Shown here piece by piece: positions 24,012 to 33,449 of a stretch of 64,000 bases of DNA (position 1 is its first letter; every line of letters begins with the position of its first letter). A model generated the notes under the pieces. That model saw only the letters and a list, made by a program, of their open reading frames with translations. It made no database searches and was not told where the DNA came from. This stretch comes from Lachnospiraceae bacterium (lineage in GTDB: Bacteria; Bacillota; Clostridia; Lachnospirales; Lachnospiraceae), in contig JAFYYS010000019.1 of NCBI GenBank assembly GCA_017546025.1, positions 1-64,000 on the forward strand, written 5' to 3'. A program made the position numbers and the translations under genes.

Positions 24012-25463
24012 ATGAAAAGATTTCTTTGTATTGTTTTGTCGATTGTCATGATGATCTGCCTGACGGCCTGCGGCGATGACGAAAGCGGTGCAAAAGAGGG
24101 CAAGAGCCGCGACGGCAAAAAGAAGGTGACGCTTACGCCCACAGCGGACGTAACGCCTACGGAGAAGCCGACCGGCGAGCCCGATACACCTACGCCGACC
24201 CCGACGGAGGAGCCCGGTCCCGAAGTGACCGAAACGCCTACGCCGACGCCTGTTTCGCAGGGACTGCCGGTACCGGATGTAACGGAAGGTCCGAACTGGG
24301 TCATCGGACGCGGAGACGGCTGTGACCGCTATACCGAGAAATATAAGGGTGAAGGCCCTGCCTTTGATTCCTCAATCGATTACCTTTATATCACGGAATA
24401 CGATTATAAGAATCTTGCGAAGGCTGTTCGGGCGCAGAACCTTGACACCTACCGGAAGAACGACAAGGTCCGCTTCAGCGCAGCCGAGCTGTTTGAGGAG
24501 CTGACCTACGAATTCCATGAAAAATGGTACGAAAACAATACAATTATTGTGAAGAGAAACGATTCCAAGGTTTTCGCGTATACGAGAACGGACGATACGT
24601 ATCTGGGCGGCGCACATCCGTATGAATACCGGACCGGCTACTGCTTCAATTCGCAGACCGGCGTGCTTCTGTCTCTTTGGGACCTGATTTCCGATAAGGA
24701 AGGCTTCGCGAACGACGTTGTGGAATACTTTTCCAAAGTGGCTGACGAGGAAGGCTTTTGGGACAACTGGGAGACGGTTGCCCGTGAGGCAATTGCAGGT
24801 GAAACAATCGGCTGGGTGGCTACTGACGAAGGTCTCGAGCTTTGGTTCAACACCGGAACGCTTGCGCCTTATGCGACCGGCGAGGTCAGCATGGAATATG
24901 AAATCATTAAGTATCCCGGCCGTTTTGTCGCATCGATGGTCGGTGCTTACGGCTCCTATATTCCGGCCCCGAAGAGGACGGAAGGCTTCATTTATGAAGA
25001 CCACTGGGGTTACAGCCGCTCGGAGCGTTACAGATACGTTCTGACCGGCGTTGTCGAAGGGCTCGGCACGATGTCCTATGAGGACCTTGCCGAATTCCTC
25101 AGAAGCCAGGATGTGGAGTTTGAAGGCGCCGGAGACCGCGAAGCGGAGCAGCAGGAGTCGAACGCCTATGCAGTCTTCTTTGGCTTTGACTCTACCGACC
25201 GCTATTTCTGTTATTTCGTGCCGGAGGACAAAAACAACTATTACAGCACGCAGCGTCTTGCAAGTATCAGCATTACCTTCCCGGGTTATGAGTTCTTCCT
25301 GATTGCGGACCTGGATGAGGACGGATACGTGCAGTACGAGATCATTGACTGCTCGTTCGATGACGCGCGCGACGCCGCAGTTGTGTACGATTTGGACGAT
25401 GCCATGAACGTCATGATCATGACGATGATGACCTATTACGACGATATTGTTTCAGCATATTAA
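24012..25463 (+). CDS. Paralogous lipoprotein with DUF3298-like region
   Basis: A 483-residue paralogue of the preceding gene: lipobox LTAC (Cys20), a Thr-Pro linker with TPTPTEEPGPE-type repeats, then a related globular part. Its VFAYTRTDDTYLGGAHPYEYRTGYCFNSQTGVLLSLWDLI region (given in outline) fits the DUF3298/RsiV-like pattern more closely, including the GGAHP turn. AAGGAGAAG precedes the ATG and the gap to the upstream gene is 30 nt, so the two are probably co-transcribed. Function unknown; it acts at the outer face of the membrane. Confidence 0.7.
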   Translation: MKRFLCIVLSIVMMICLTACGDDESGAKEGKSRDGKKKVTLTPTADVTPTEKPTGEPDTPTPTPTEEPGPEVTETPTPTPVSQGLPVPDVTEGPNWVIGRGDGCDRYTEKYKGEGPAFDSSIDYLYITEYDYKNLAKAVRAQNLDTYRKNDKVRFSAAELFEELTYEFHEKWYENNTIIVKRNDSKVFAYTRTDDTYLGGAHPYEYRTGYCFNSQTGVLLSLWDLISDKEGFANDVVEYFSKVADEEGFWDNWETVAREAIAGETIGWVATDEGLELWFNTGTLAPYATGEVSMEYEIIKYPGRFVASMVGAYGSYIPAPKRTEGFIYEDHWGYSRSERYRYVLTGVVEGLGTMSYEDLAEFLRSQDVEFEGAGDREAEQQESNAYAVFFGFDSTDRYFCYFVPEDKNNYYSTQRLASISITFPGYEFFLIADLDEDGYVQYEIIDCSFDDARDAAVVYDLDDAMNVMIMTMMTYYDDIVSAY

Positions 25464-25492
25464 AAAAACTTTATGAAAAATGAAAAAAGGAC

Positions 25493-25521
25493 TTGCATTT
25501 TCCTCTCTCATGGTATAGAAT
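25493..25521 (+). promoter_or_regulatory. Promoter of asd
   Basis: TTGCAT (25493-25498), 17-nt spacer, TAGAAT (25516-25521). The leader then has a GCGGAC/GTCCGC hairpin (25533-25548) and is about 75 nt long, too short for a lysine riboswitch. Confidence 0.6.
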
Positions 25522-25604
25522 AAGGCAAGTTCGCGGACAAATGTCCGCCACAGAAATACACAATGCGGGATTGAGAGTAGTTATTCCGCAGCAGGGAGGC
25601 CGAT

Positions 25605-26702
25605 ATGGCAGTAGAAGTAAAAGAAAAATTTAAAGTCGGAATCCTCGGCGCTACGGGTATGGTAGGCCAGAGATTCATTTCCCTTTTGGAGAACCATCCG
25701 TGGTTTACGGTAACGATGGTTGCCGCAAGTCCGAGAAGCGCAGGCAAGACCTATGCGGAAGCAGTCGGTGACCGTTGGAAGATGACGACCCCGATGCCGG
25801 AGCGTGTAGCGAAGCTGATCGTCCGCAACGTCAACGAGGTGGAGGCTGTGGCAGCAGAGGTTGACTTCGTATTTTCCGCAGTCGATATGACGAAGGACGA
25901 GATCCGCGCCATCGAGGATGCGTATGCGAAGACCGAGACGCCCGTTGTTTCCAACAACAGCGCACACCGCTGGACGCCCGACGTTCCGATGGTAGTTCCG
26001 GAACTGAACCCGCAGCACTATGACATCATTCCGTTCCAGAGAAAGCGTCTCGGAACGACGAAGGGCTTCGTAGCCGTTAAGCCGAACTGCTCGATTCAGA
26101 GCTATACGCCCATGCTTCACGCACTGATGGAGTTTGAGCCTTTTGAGATCGTTGCCACGACGTACCAGGCGATTTCCGGCGCCGGTAAGACCTTTAAGGA
26201 CTGGCCCGAGATGATTGACAACGTCATTCCGTACATCGGCGGCGAGGAAGAGAAGAGCGAGCAGGAGCCGCTCCGCATCTGGGGTAAGATTGAGAACGGA
26301 CAGATTGTGAAGGCCGACGGTCCGGTCATCACGACGCAGTGCATCCGTGTTCCGGTAACGGACGGACATACCGCAGCCGTATTCGTGAAGTTCAGAAAGA
26401 AGCCCACGAAGGAGCAGATCCTTGAGAAATGGGCAGCCTTCAAGGGACTTCCGCAGGAGCTTGAACTTCCGAGCGCACCGAAGCAGTTCATCCATTACTT
26501 CGAAGAGGACAACCGTCCGCAGGCCGCTCTCGACCGCGACCTCGAAGGCGGCATGGCCGTTTCCGCAGGACGTCTTCGCGAAGACAAGGTTTATGACTGG
26601 AAGTTCGTGGGACTTTCCCACAATACGAAGCGCGGCGCTGCCGGCGGTGCAATCCTTTCCGCCGAGACGCTCGTTGCACTCGGTTATATCACGAAGAAAT
26701 AA
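25605..26702 (+). CDS. asd: Aspartate-semialdehyde dehydrogenase
   Basis: A 365-residue NADP-dependent enzyme that makes aspartate semialdehyde for lysine/diaminopimelate, threonine and methionine. Signatures: GILGATGMVGQRF (Rossmann loop), SAVDM, SNNSAHRW, the active-site cysteine in KPNCSIQSY (Cys162) and GAGKTFKDWPEM. The length and the NNSAHR motif fit the archaeal/fungal-like branch found in many Clostridia. GCAGGGAGG precedes the ATG. It is a single-gene unit between its own promoter and a strong terminator. Confidence 0.96.
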   Translation: MAVEVKEKFKVGILGATGMVGQRFISLLENHPWFTVTMVAASPRSAGKTYAEAVGDRWKMTTPMPERVAKLIVRNVNEVEAVAAEVDFVFSAVDMTKDEIRAIEDAYAKTETPVVSNNSAHRWTPDVPMVVPELNPQHYDIIPFQRKRLGTTKGFVAVKPNCSIQSYTPMLHALMEFEPFEIVATTYQAISGAGKTFKDWPEMIDNVIPYIGGEEEKSEQEPLRIWGKIENGQIVKADGPVITTQCIRVPVTDGHTAAVFVKFRKKPTKEQILEKWAAFKGLPQELELPSAPKQFIHYFEEDNRPQAALDRDLEGGMAVSAGRLREDKVYDWKFVGLSHNTKRGAAGGAILSAETLVALGYITKK

Positions 26703-26717
26703 GTTACAGGCAATAAG

Positions 26718-26746
26718 AAAACCGGGCAGTTGCTGCCCGGTTTTTT
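26718..26746 (+). terminator. Rho-independent terminator after asd
   Basis: AAAACCGGGCAG pairs with CTGCCCGGTTTT (core CCGGGCAG/CTGCCCGG, loop TTG) and ends in six T. Confidence 0.93.
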
Positions 26747-26767
26747 CGTTGCATTTTTCAGAGCCTT

Positions 26768-27535
26768 TTATTCTTTTACCTGCGGGATTCCGAGCAGAGC
26801 CCGGATGACGCCGTAGACATTGCCGTTCTTGTAAGCCTCGCCGGTCTTGACGATCGTGAGGATGTAGCCGGTTTCGCCGGTCGTGAACTTGACGTCCTGA
26901 ATGACCCGGTTACTGTCAAGGCAGATGCCGAGGAACACATCGCGCTCCGTTTCGCCCTCAGGGGAATCTTTGTCGGGGACATAGTGGTAAATGTAACGGT
27001 CTTCCTCGGCGATTGCGTTTTTGATGTCGTCGGGAACCGTGTCGAAATCTACGAGGATTCCGTTCTCCGCATAGCGCCGCAAAGATTTGTCGTCGCCGAT
27101 CATGATATCGAGGTCGCCTGCCACGATGTAGGTGGAAAGCGTGGACATGTCGTTGATTGAGTTCTGGGAGCCGGAAAGGCGGGTGTCACAGTAAATCAGC
27201 GCCTTGTCTCGCTTGTAGCCCATCTCTTCAACCGCGTCATCGAAGAATTCCTGCAGGGCAACCGCGTCAAGCGTATTGTCGAGCACAACGATGTAGCAGA
27301 CATCCTCCGGCTTCGGCTTCAGAGCGGAATACAAACCGTATGCAATCAGCCCCAAAACGGCGAGAATCAGAAGAACCTTCAGAAGATAGTAAGAGCAGAA
27401 ATACGACCATTTGCCCTTTGCGCTTAATTCCTTCCAGGTCTCCTTTTCGGTTTTGCTGTCCGCGCGGTCCGCGCCTCTTTTATAGATTTCGGCGTCGTCT
27501 TCAAGCGCCGTCTGTTTGCCGTTAAGATCCTGCAT
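26768..27535 (-). CDS. Membrane-anchored hypothetical protein
   Basis: A 255-residue protein: about 45 charged cytoplasmic residues, one membrane helix (LLKVLLILAVLGLIAYGLYSAL, near residues 52-73, quoted in two parts by meaning), then an extracellular domain. That domain has a VCYIVVLDNTLDAVALQEFF start, a central DLDIMIGDDKSLRRYAENGILVDF stretch (outline) and alternating strands and helices, like a small periplasmic-binding fold. I do not recognise the family. It lies 21 nt after the DUF2927 lipoprotein gene on the same strand, with GGAAAGGAAAG upstream, so the two are likely one operon. Confidence 0.65.
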   Translation of the reverse strand: MQDLNGKQTALEDDAEIYKRGADRADSKTEKETWKELSAKGKWSYFCSYYLLKVLLILAVLGLIAYGLYSALKPKPEDVCYIVVLDNTLDAVALQEFFDDAVEEMGYKRDKALIYCDTRLSGSQNSINDMSTLSTYIVAGDLDIMIGDDKSLRRYAENGILVDFDTVPDDIKNAIAEEDRYIYHYVPDKDSPEGETERDVFLGICLDSNRVIQDVKFTTGETGYILTIVKTGEAYKNGNVYGVIRALLGIPQVKE

Positions 27536-27556
27536 AAACTTTCCTTTCCGATATGG

Positions 27557-28399
27557 TTATTCCTTGATGATCAGCTCCGCCGTCATGCGGACGAGAGGCT
27601 CCTTCATGCCCGGCTCGATTTCCGGATGATATAGGAAGCGGAGTAAGAACCAATCCAGCTCTGTCGGCCACTGCGGTTCGTTGTAGCCCTGGTAGAACAG
27701 GCTGTCCGGGTAATCGTAGGTGTCGTTCTGAAGCCCGAGGGCCTGAATGATCTCTTCAAGAATGACATGGTTTTTGTTGGTTCTCGTGAGGTCGTTGCAT
27801 ACCCCGATTTCGGCCTGGGTGATATCGCCGCCCATGAACCAGATGGAACTGAAGCCGTCCGTGAATTCGTCGCCGATGGCGGCAAGCGAAGCGGCCTTAT
27901 ACGCTTCCGTATCCAGAAACATCATGATGAAGTTTGCGGAATCACTCTGCGAATCGGCCGGATACATGCCCGGGAACCCTTCAATCTCATTGAGCGCCGC
28001 AACAAGCCGGTCAATCAACGCCAGATCGTCCGCGTTCGGTGTTCCGTTAATCGTATAAAGAATCGGTGTCGGCCACTTCCGCACAAAGTCGATGACGTTG
28101 CCGTTCGTGAATTCGCTTGTGAGCCCGACGCGGCAGTAGTAATCGACGATATCATCCTTTTTAAGTCCGACGGCACCGGCATCCAACATCCGAACCGGCT
28201 CGGGCGTCGGCGTGGGCGTGTTACTGGGTGTGGGCGTCGGCGTGGACGTCGCCTCCGGTGTCGGTGTTTCGGTCGGCGCAAGGGTCACGGTCTTTTTGCC
28301 CGCAGACCGGGACTTTCCCGCCTCCGGCAGGGTTTCCTTCGCGCACGCCGTAAGCAGCACGGCACACAGTAATAACAAAAGAAAATTCTTACGTTTCAT
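27557..28399 (-). CDS. DUF2927-type lipoprotein
   Basis: A 280-residue lipoprotein (lipobox LTAC, Cys19) with a 45-residue Thr-Pro linker and a DUF2927-like domain: GNVIDFVRKWPTPILYTING near the start and the metalloprotease-like helix VILEEIIQALGLQNDTYDYPDSLF (outline) near the end, followed by a conserved LRFLYHPEIEPGM. In DUF2927 the Glu-rich helix resembles a zincin active site; here the first position is Ile-Leu-Glu-Glu without the usual His, so catalysis is doubtful. First gene of a two-gene minus-strand operon. Confidence 0.75.
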   Translation of the reverse strand: MKRKNFLLLLLCAVLLTACAKETLPEAGKSRSAGKKTVTLAPTETPTPEATSTPTPTPSNTPTPTPEPVRMLDAGAVGLKKDDIVDYYCRVGLTSEFTNGNVIDFVRKWPTPILYTINGTPNADDLALIDRLVAALNEIEGFPGMYPADSQSDSANFIMMFLDTEAYKAASLAAIGDEFTDGFSSIWFMGGDITQAEIGVCNDLTRTNKNHVILEEIIQALGLQNDTYDYPDSLFYQGYNEPQWPTELDWFLLRFLYHPEIEPGMKEPLVRMTAELIIKE

Positions 28400-28499
28400 G
28401 ATAGTTATCCCCCGATAGAACCTATCCTATCATATTTTATGAAATCGTTCAAGAAAGCAGTTCTTTTTTCACATTTTCCTCACGATAAGGCGAAAAGTC

Positions 28500-28527
28500 T
28501 TGCATTCCGGGGAAAATGTGATATGAT
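28500..28527 (+). promoter_or_regulatory. Promoter of the oligopeptide ABC operon
   Basis: TTGCAT (28500-28505), 16-nt spacer, TATGAT (28522-28527), about 48 nt before the binding-protein start. Confidence 0.55.
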
Positions 28528-28575
28528 ACGCTTGTAAATCTAATAAGAGCATCACACGATGCCGAGGGAGGACAT

Positions 28576-30099
28576 ATGAAGAGATTTCTTTTCACGGTTC
28601 TTCTCCTTACCGTAGCTGCGGCTGCACTTTCCGGATGTAAGAAAGGCGGCACAAAGGACGGGAAAAACGGCGGTGAAGTGGTGGTCGGAATAACACAGGA
28701 TTTAGACAGTCTTGACCCGCATAAGGCAGTAGCGGCAGGAACTAAGGAAGTTTTGTACAACCTGTTTGAAGGTCTGGTGAAATCAGATCCTTCGGGCAAT
28801 CTCGTTCCTGCAGTAGCGGAAAGCTACCGCATTTCCGAGGACGGAAAGACATATACCTTCGTTCTTCGAAGCGATGTGACCTTCCACAACGGAAAGAAGC
28901 TTACTGCAGAGGATGTTATTTATTCCCTGAAACGTGTCGCGGGCAAGCTCGAGACTTCCGATCCGGAGGTCCAGGTTTTGGCCGCTTTTTCTGTTATTTC
29001 CGACATCACATCCGCAAAGGAGAATGACAAAGACACCATTGTTGTTACTTTGCAGGAAGGCAATACCGAGCTGATCGGGTACTTTACGGCAAGCATCGTT
29101 CCCTGCGACTACACGGAGCAGAAGACGAAGCCCGTCGGAACAGGCCCCTTTAAGTTCGTTTCCTACACGCCCATGAGCGGACTTGTCATGGAGCGTAACG
29201 ACAGTTATTACGGCAAGGCACCGAGCCTGAAGAAGGTCACATTTTCCATCTCGGAGAGCACGGATGCCGCATTCCTGAAGCTGCAGGCAGGCGAGATTGA
29301 CATCTTCCCGTACCTGACAGCCGACCAGGCCGCACAGTTAAAGGACAAATACTATATCGAAGTCGGCGAGATGAGCCTCGTTCAGGGACTGTTCCTGAAC
29401 AACAAGGTGAAGCCATTCGATCAGAAGGAAGTCCGCCAGGCGGTCAATTACGCAATCGATAAAGATGAGATTCTCGCCATTCTGAACGAAGGCAAGGGCA
29501 AGAAGATCGGAAGCGGCGTATACGCCGGCTTCACCGCTTATTACAACGAGAACTGCGTGAATACGTACTCCTACGATCCGGAGAAGGCAAAGCAGCTTTT
29601 GAAGGAAGCGGGATACCCCGACGGTTTCACCTTCACCTGCGCCGTTCCGTCCAACTACACGTACCACGTGCAGACGGCAGAGGTTATCGCTTCCCAGCTG
29701 AAGAAGGTGGGCATCACCATGGAGATTCAGCTGATTGAGTGGGCAAGCTGGCTTTCCGATGTGTACCATGATCACAATCATCAGTCGACCATCATCGGAC
29801 TTGATTCCCAGCTCGCGCCGAGCGATATTCTGAAGTACTACATCAGCGGTTCGAAGAAGAATTTCATCAATTATGAAAGTGAGGAGTTCGACCGGGCTTA
29901 TAACGATGCCCTGGCAACGACGGACCCGGCTCAGAAGAAGGCCCTTTATCTGAAGGCACAGCAGTGTCTCGCAGACGATGCGGCTTCCGTATTCCTTCAG
30001 AGCCCGTCTTTGATGGTAGCAGTCCGTAAGGGACTGACCGGATACACCTTCTATCCCGTATACGTACAGGATATGAGTGCGATTTCCGAACAGAAGTAA
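28576..30099 (+). CDS. Oligopeptide-type ABC substrate-binding lipoprotein (SBP_bac_5)
   Basis: A 507-residue lipoprotein (LSGC, Cys21) of the OppA/DppA/NikA family. Family marks: DLDSLDPHKAV and VLYNLFEGLVKSDPSGNLVPAVAESY near the N-terminus (outline), TYTFVLRSDVTFHNGKKLTAEDVIYSLKR (outline), GTGPFKFVSY and the QAVNYAIDKDEIL segment in lobe II. It captures peptides or similar ligands outside the membrane for the permeases encoded next. GAGGGAGGAC precedes the ATG. First gene of a three-gene operon. The ligand (peptide, nickel, other) is not evident from sequence. Confidence 0.94.
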   Translation: MKRFLFTVLLLTVAAAALSGCKKGGTKDGKNGGEVVVGITQDLDSLDPHKAVAAGTKEVLYNLFEGLVKSDPSGNLVPAVAESYRISEDGKTYTFVLRSDVTFHNGKKLTAEDVIYSLKRVAGKLETSDPEVQVLAAFSVISDITSAKENDKDTIVVTLQEGNTELIGYFTASIVPCDYTEQKTKPVGTGPFKFVSYTPMSGLVMERNDSYYGKAPSLKKVTFSISESTDAAFLKLQAGEIDIFPYLTADQAAQLKDKYYIEVGEMSLVQGLFLNNKVKPFDQKEVRQAVNYAIDKDEILAILNEGKGKKIGSGVYAGFTAYYNENCVNTYSYDPEKAKQLLKEAGYPDGFTFTCAVPSNYTYHVQTAEVIASQLKKVGITMEIQLIEWASWLSDVYHDHNHQSTIIGLDSQLAPSDILKYYISGSKKNFINYESEEFDRAYNDALATTDPAQKKALYLKAQQCLADDAASVFLQSPSLMVAVRKGLTGYTFYPVYVQDMSAISEQK

Positions 30100-30121
30100 A
30101 ACAATTGGAAAGGAGAGCGCC

Positions 30122-31045
30122 ATGAGAGCAGTTAAGAAGATCGTTTCGATGTTTGCTGCCGTTGTGGCGCTCTCTTTTATTACGTTCCTGGCATTTTCCG
30201 TCTTGCCGGGCGACGCGGCGGAGGCCAAGCTCGGGACAAATGCGACGCCGGAGCAGATTGAGGCGCTCCGCGAGGAGATGGGCCTTAACGACAATGTGCT
30301 TGTGCGCTACGGACGCTGGATCGGCGGCGTGTGCACCGGCGACCTCGGCAAATCCGAGCGGTACGGACGTCCCGTTTCGGAACTTTTCTCCGTAACGCTT
30401 CCGAATACGTTAATCCTGGCGGGCATGGCATTTGTCATCATCGTTGTGCTGTCGTTCCCGTTCGGGCTTTTGTATGCCCGCTATCCGGGCAGCATCGGCG
30501 ACCGCGCCGGTGTGTTTGTGAACCAGACGTTCATGGCGATTCCGGCGTTCTTCATGGGCATTCTGATTTCGGTTATTTTAGGGCTCGGGCTGAATCTGTT
30601 CGTTCCGGGCGCTTTCGTGTCCTATGACGAAGACCTGTCGCGCTGCGCAGCCTACCTGTTCTTCCCCGCTCTGGCGGTTGCCCTTCCGAAGGTTTCGATG
30701 ACGATCCGTTTCCTTCGAAGCGCGCTTCTTACCGAGAAACGGAAGGAGTATGTCCGCACCGCAAGAAGCAAGGGGCTTGGGGAGTGGGAGATTCTTCGCA
30801 AGCATCTTCTTCCGAATGCGCTTGCGGCGACCGTAACCTTTTTGGGTGTTGTTGTGTCCGAAATCGTGGCCGGAAGCATTGTCATCGAGCAGGTTTTCGG
30901 CGTGAACGGACTCGGAAGACTTTTGGTCAATTCGGTTGCGAACCGCGATTATAACGTCGTGCAGGCAATCGTACTGTATATCGGCATTGTCGTCATCGTC
31001 TTAAACGGCGTGATTGAGGCGTTCATACAAAAGGAGGAGGAATAG
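30122..31045 (+). CDS. Oligopeptide-type ABC permease, DppB/OppB class
   Basis: A 307-residue permease with six predicted helices. It starts with the KKIVSMFAAVVALSFITFLAFSVLPGD segment typical of DppB proteins (outline) and contains LGLNDNVLVRYGRW-type sequence (here MGLNDNVLVRYGRW) and the EAA loop ARSKGLGEWEILRKHLLPNA that docks on the ATPase. ATG at 30122 is chosen for AAAGGAGAG upstream. The next gene, a fused permease-ATPase-ATPase, starts 1 nt after its stop. Confidence 0.93.
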   Translation: MRAVKKIVSMFAAVVALSFITFLAFSVLPGDAAEAKLGTNATPEQIEALREEMGLNDNVLVRYGRWIGGVCTGDLGKSERYGRPVSELFSVTLPNTLILAGMAFVIIVVLSFPFGLLYARYPGSIGDRAGVFVNQTFMAIPAFFMGILISVILGLGLNLFVPGAFVSYDEDLSRCAAYLFFPALAVALPKVSMTIRFLRSALLTEKRKEYVRTARSKGLGEWEILRKHLLPNALAATVTFLGVVVSEIVAGSIVIEQVFGVNGLGRLLVNSVANRDYNVVQAIVLYIGIVVIVLNGVIEAFIQKEEE

Positions 31046-31046
31046 C

Positions 31047-33407
31047 ATGAAACGGTACCGTTCCTTCAACTTTATATGCGGCGGCTGCTTTTTGGGGCTC
31101 ACGGTGCTTCTCGTGCTGTGGGGCCTGATTCATACGCCCTACGACCCGACGGCCGTCAATGCCTCGCTTAGAAACGCGGCACCGTCGCTTTCGCATCCGT
31201 TCGGTACGGACCAGCTCGGACGTGACGTATTGAGCCGTGTCATGGTCGGCGCGCGCACCTCGTTCTTCATCGGAGCAGCCACGATTCTGCTCGGCGGCAT
31301 CGTCGGTACGGTGCTCGGCGCGATGGCCGGCTTCTTCGGCGGCTTCTTCGATACGGCTTTGATGCGCGTAAATGACAGCCTGCTTGCGTTCCCGGGCATC
31401 CTGCTTGCCCTTGTCATGGTATGCCTGTTCGGAAAGGGCGAGAAAAATGTCATTCTCGCGCTCGGCATCCTGTTCGTCCCGAGCATTGCGCGCGTCGTGC
31501 GGAGCGAAATCCGCAAGCAGCGCCCGATGGATTATGTGGCAAATGCCAAACTTCTCGGCGTAGGAAAGCTGAGAATCTTATTTGTACATATGCTTCCGAA
31601 CATCCGCGCCACCCTTTTGGTGACGATGGCTGTCGGTTTTAATAATGCGGTTTTGGCGGAGGCAGGTCTTTCCTACCTCGGTCTCGGCGTGCAGCCTCCG
31701 GACGCCAGTCTCGGACGGATGCTTTCGGACGGCCAGAGCTACCTCGGTCTTGCACCCTGGATTGTCATATTCCCGGGCCTTGTTCTCGTGCTTTGCGTAC
31801 TTGGTGTGACCTTAATCAGCGACGTGCATTCCGGCAACGCGGCAGATACCGAGGACCCGGCTGCAACGAGAAAGAAGATCCGCCGCATCCTTCGCGAGCG
31901 GTATCCCGAGCAGGTTTCGGAGGATGACGGTTCGGTGCTCAGCGTAACGGGGCTCCGCGTGGCATTTTCCACGGACAGCGGAGAACAGAAGGAGGTTGTG
32001 CACGGCGTTGACTTTAGGTTAAAGCCCGGCGAGAAGCTCGGCATCGTCGGTGAATCCGGAAGCGGCAAGAGCGTCACGGCGCTTTCCGTCATGCACCTGC
32101 TTCCCGAAAGCGGCGCGGCAGTCGGTGACATCCGCGTGCGGTATACGGACGAAGAGGGCAGCCACGATGTGGACATGTCCCATTACAACGCGAAAGAAAT
32201 GCAGCGCTATCGCGGCGCGGAAATCGCGATGGTATTCCAGGAGCCGATGTCGTCCCTGAATCCATCCATGAAGATCCGCAGACAGATGGCGGAAATGCTT
32301 ACGCACAGCGAGAAGCATTTTGAGAAGGAAGAGATTGAGGAAAAGCTGAAGAACGCTCTTATTGAAGTCGATTTGACCGATACGGACCGCATTCTTTCGA
32401 GCTACCCGTCGAAGCTTTCAGGCGGACAGCGGCAGCGCATCATGATCGCGATGGCGATGCTCAATAATCCGAAGGTGCTGATCTGCGACGAGCCGACGAC
32501 CGCTCTTGACGCGGAGACGCAGGAGCAGATTCTCGTGCTTCTTGATAAGTTACAGAAGAAATACCGGACGGCCGTTTTGTTCATCTCGCACGACCTCGGC
32601 ATCGTGAAGCGCATCTGCGACCGGGTGCTTGTGTTCCATAACGGCGTCATCGCCGAAGAGGGTGCTGCAGCAGAGGTGTTTGAGAATCCTGCGGAGCCTT
32701 ACACGAAGGAACTGATTGCGGCTTCGGTCGGAAAGGATTTCTCGGAACAGATGACCGTTCCCGAAGGCACCACGCCCGAAGAGATCATCAAAGTATCGCA
32801 TCTGCATGTTTATTTCGGAAAGAAGCGCGGCAGAAGCCCGCTTAACTACCGCACGAAGGTTTTGGAGAATTACAACCTTTCCGTTAATAAGGGAGAGGTT
32901 TACGGCATCATCGGCCGGAGCGGCACCGGCAAATCCACGCTGGCGAAGTGCCTGTGCGGACTGCTGCGCCCGATTGTCGGCACCGTCGATGTGAAGGGAA
33001 GCGTCGGCATGGTATTCCAGGATCCTTACGGAAGCCTGAATCCCGCGAAGAGCGTGAACTGGCTTTTGGAGGAACCGCTCCGCATCCGGAAGGTTCCGAA
33101 GGAGGAAAGAAGAAAGCAGGCAGCGGAAATGCTTGCAAGAGTCGGACTTCCGCCCGAATACGGCGAGAGAAAGGTGACCGACCTGTCCGGCGGCCAGCGG
33201 CAGAGAGTCGCAATCGGCATGGCACTTATGTCGAAACCCGAGGTGCTCGTTCTCGACGAGCCTGTTTCGGCACTTGACGTAACGGTGCAGGAGCAGATCC
33301 TCGAGCTGCTTGCCGAACTGCACGACAGGTATCAGTTAACCTACATCTTCATCACCCATGACCAAAACGTCATGAAGCGGTTTGCAACCCGCGTGGAAAC
33401 CTGGTAG
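31047..33407 (+). CDS. Fused DppC permease + DppD ATPase + DppF ATPase
   Basis: The 786-residue chain joins three subunits that are normally separate. Residues 1 to about 265 are a DppC-type permease (FGTDQLGRDVLSRVMVGARTS, EAA loop ANAKLLGVGKLRILFVHMLPN, outline). A linker of about 35 residues leads to ATPase 1 (Walker A GESGSGKS near 335, signature LSGGQRQR near 457, Walker B VLICDEPTTALD). ATPase 2 follows (Walker A GRSGTGKS near 623, signature LSGGQRQR near 713, Walker B VLVLDEPVSALD, switch His in ITHDQ near 770). The protein stops about 16 residues after that His, so ATPase 2 lacks the usual C-terminal 50-70 residues; a terminator follows at once. AGGAGGA precedes the ATG. Confidence 0.93.
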   Translation: MKRYRSFNFICGGCFLGLTVLLVLWGLIHTPYDPTAVNASLRNAAPSLSHPFGTDQLGRDVLSRVMVGARTSFFIGAATILLGGIVGTVLGAMAGFFGGFFDTALMRVNDSLLAFPGILLALVMVCLFGKGEKNVILALGILFVPSIARVVRSEIRKQRPMDYVANAKLLGVGKLRILFVHMLPNIRATLLVTMAVGFNNAVLAEAGLSYLGLGVQPPDASLGRMLSDGQSYLGLAPWIVIFPGLVLVLCVLGVTLISDVHSGNAADTEDPAATRKKIRRILRERYPEQVSEDDGSVLSVTGLRVAFSTDSGEQKEVVHGVDFRLKPGEKLGIVGESGSGKSVTALSVMHLLPESGAAVGDIRVRYTDEEGSHDVDMSHYNAKEMQRYRGAEIAMVFQEPMSSLNPSMKIRRQMAEMLTHSEKHFEKEEIEEKLKNALIEVDLTDTDRILSSYPSKLSGGQRQRIMIAMAMLNNPKVLICDEPTTALDAETQEQILVLLDKLQKKYRTAVLFISHDLGIVKRICDRVLVFHNGVIAEEGAAAEVFENPAEPYTKELIAASVGKDFSEQMTVPEGTTPEEIIKVSHLHVYFGKKRGRSPLNYRTKVLENYNLSVNKGEVYGIIGRSGTGKSTLAKCLCGLLRPIVGTVDVKGSVGMVFQDPYGSLNPAKSVNWLLEEPLRIRKVPKEERRKQAAEMLARVGLPPEYGERKVTDLSGGQRQRVAIGMALMSKPEVLVLDEPVSALDVTVQEQILELLAELHDRYQLTYIFITHDQNVMKRFATRVETW

Positions 33408-33411
33408 AATG

Positions 33412-33438
33412 GGCTCCGGCCAAGGTCGGAGCCTTTTT
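33412..33438 (+). terminator. Terminator of the oligopeptide ABC operon
   Basis: GGCTCCG (33412-33418) pairs with CGGAGCC (33427-33433), followed by five T. It begins only 5 nt after the fusion gene stop. Confidence 0.9.
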
Positions 33439-33449
33439 CAAAAAAAGCA

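Noticed and set aside
25522..25604. Lysine riboswitch before asd
   Set aside because: The leader is about 75 nt with one short hairpin; a lysine riboswitch needs roughly 170 nt and five stems.
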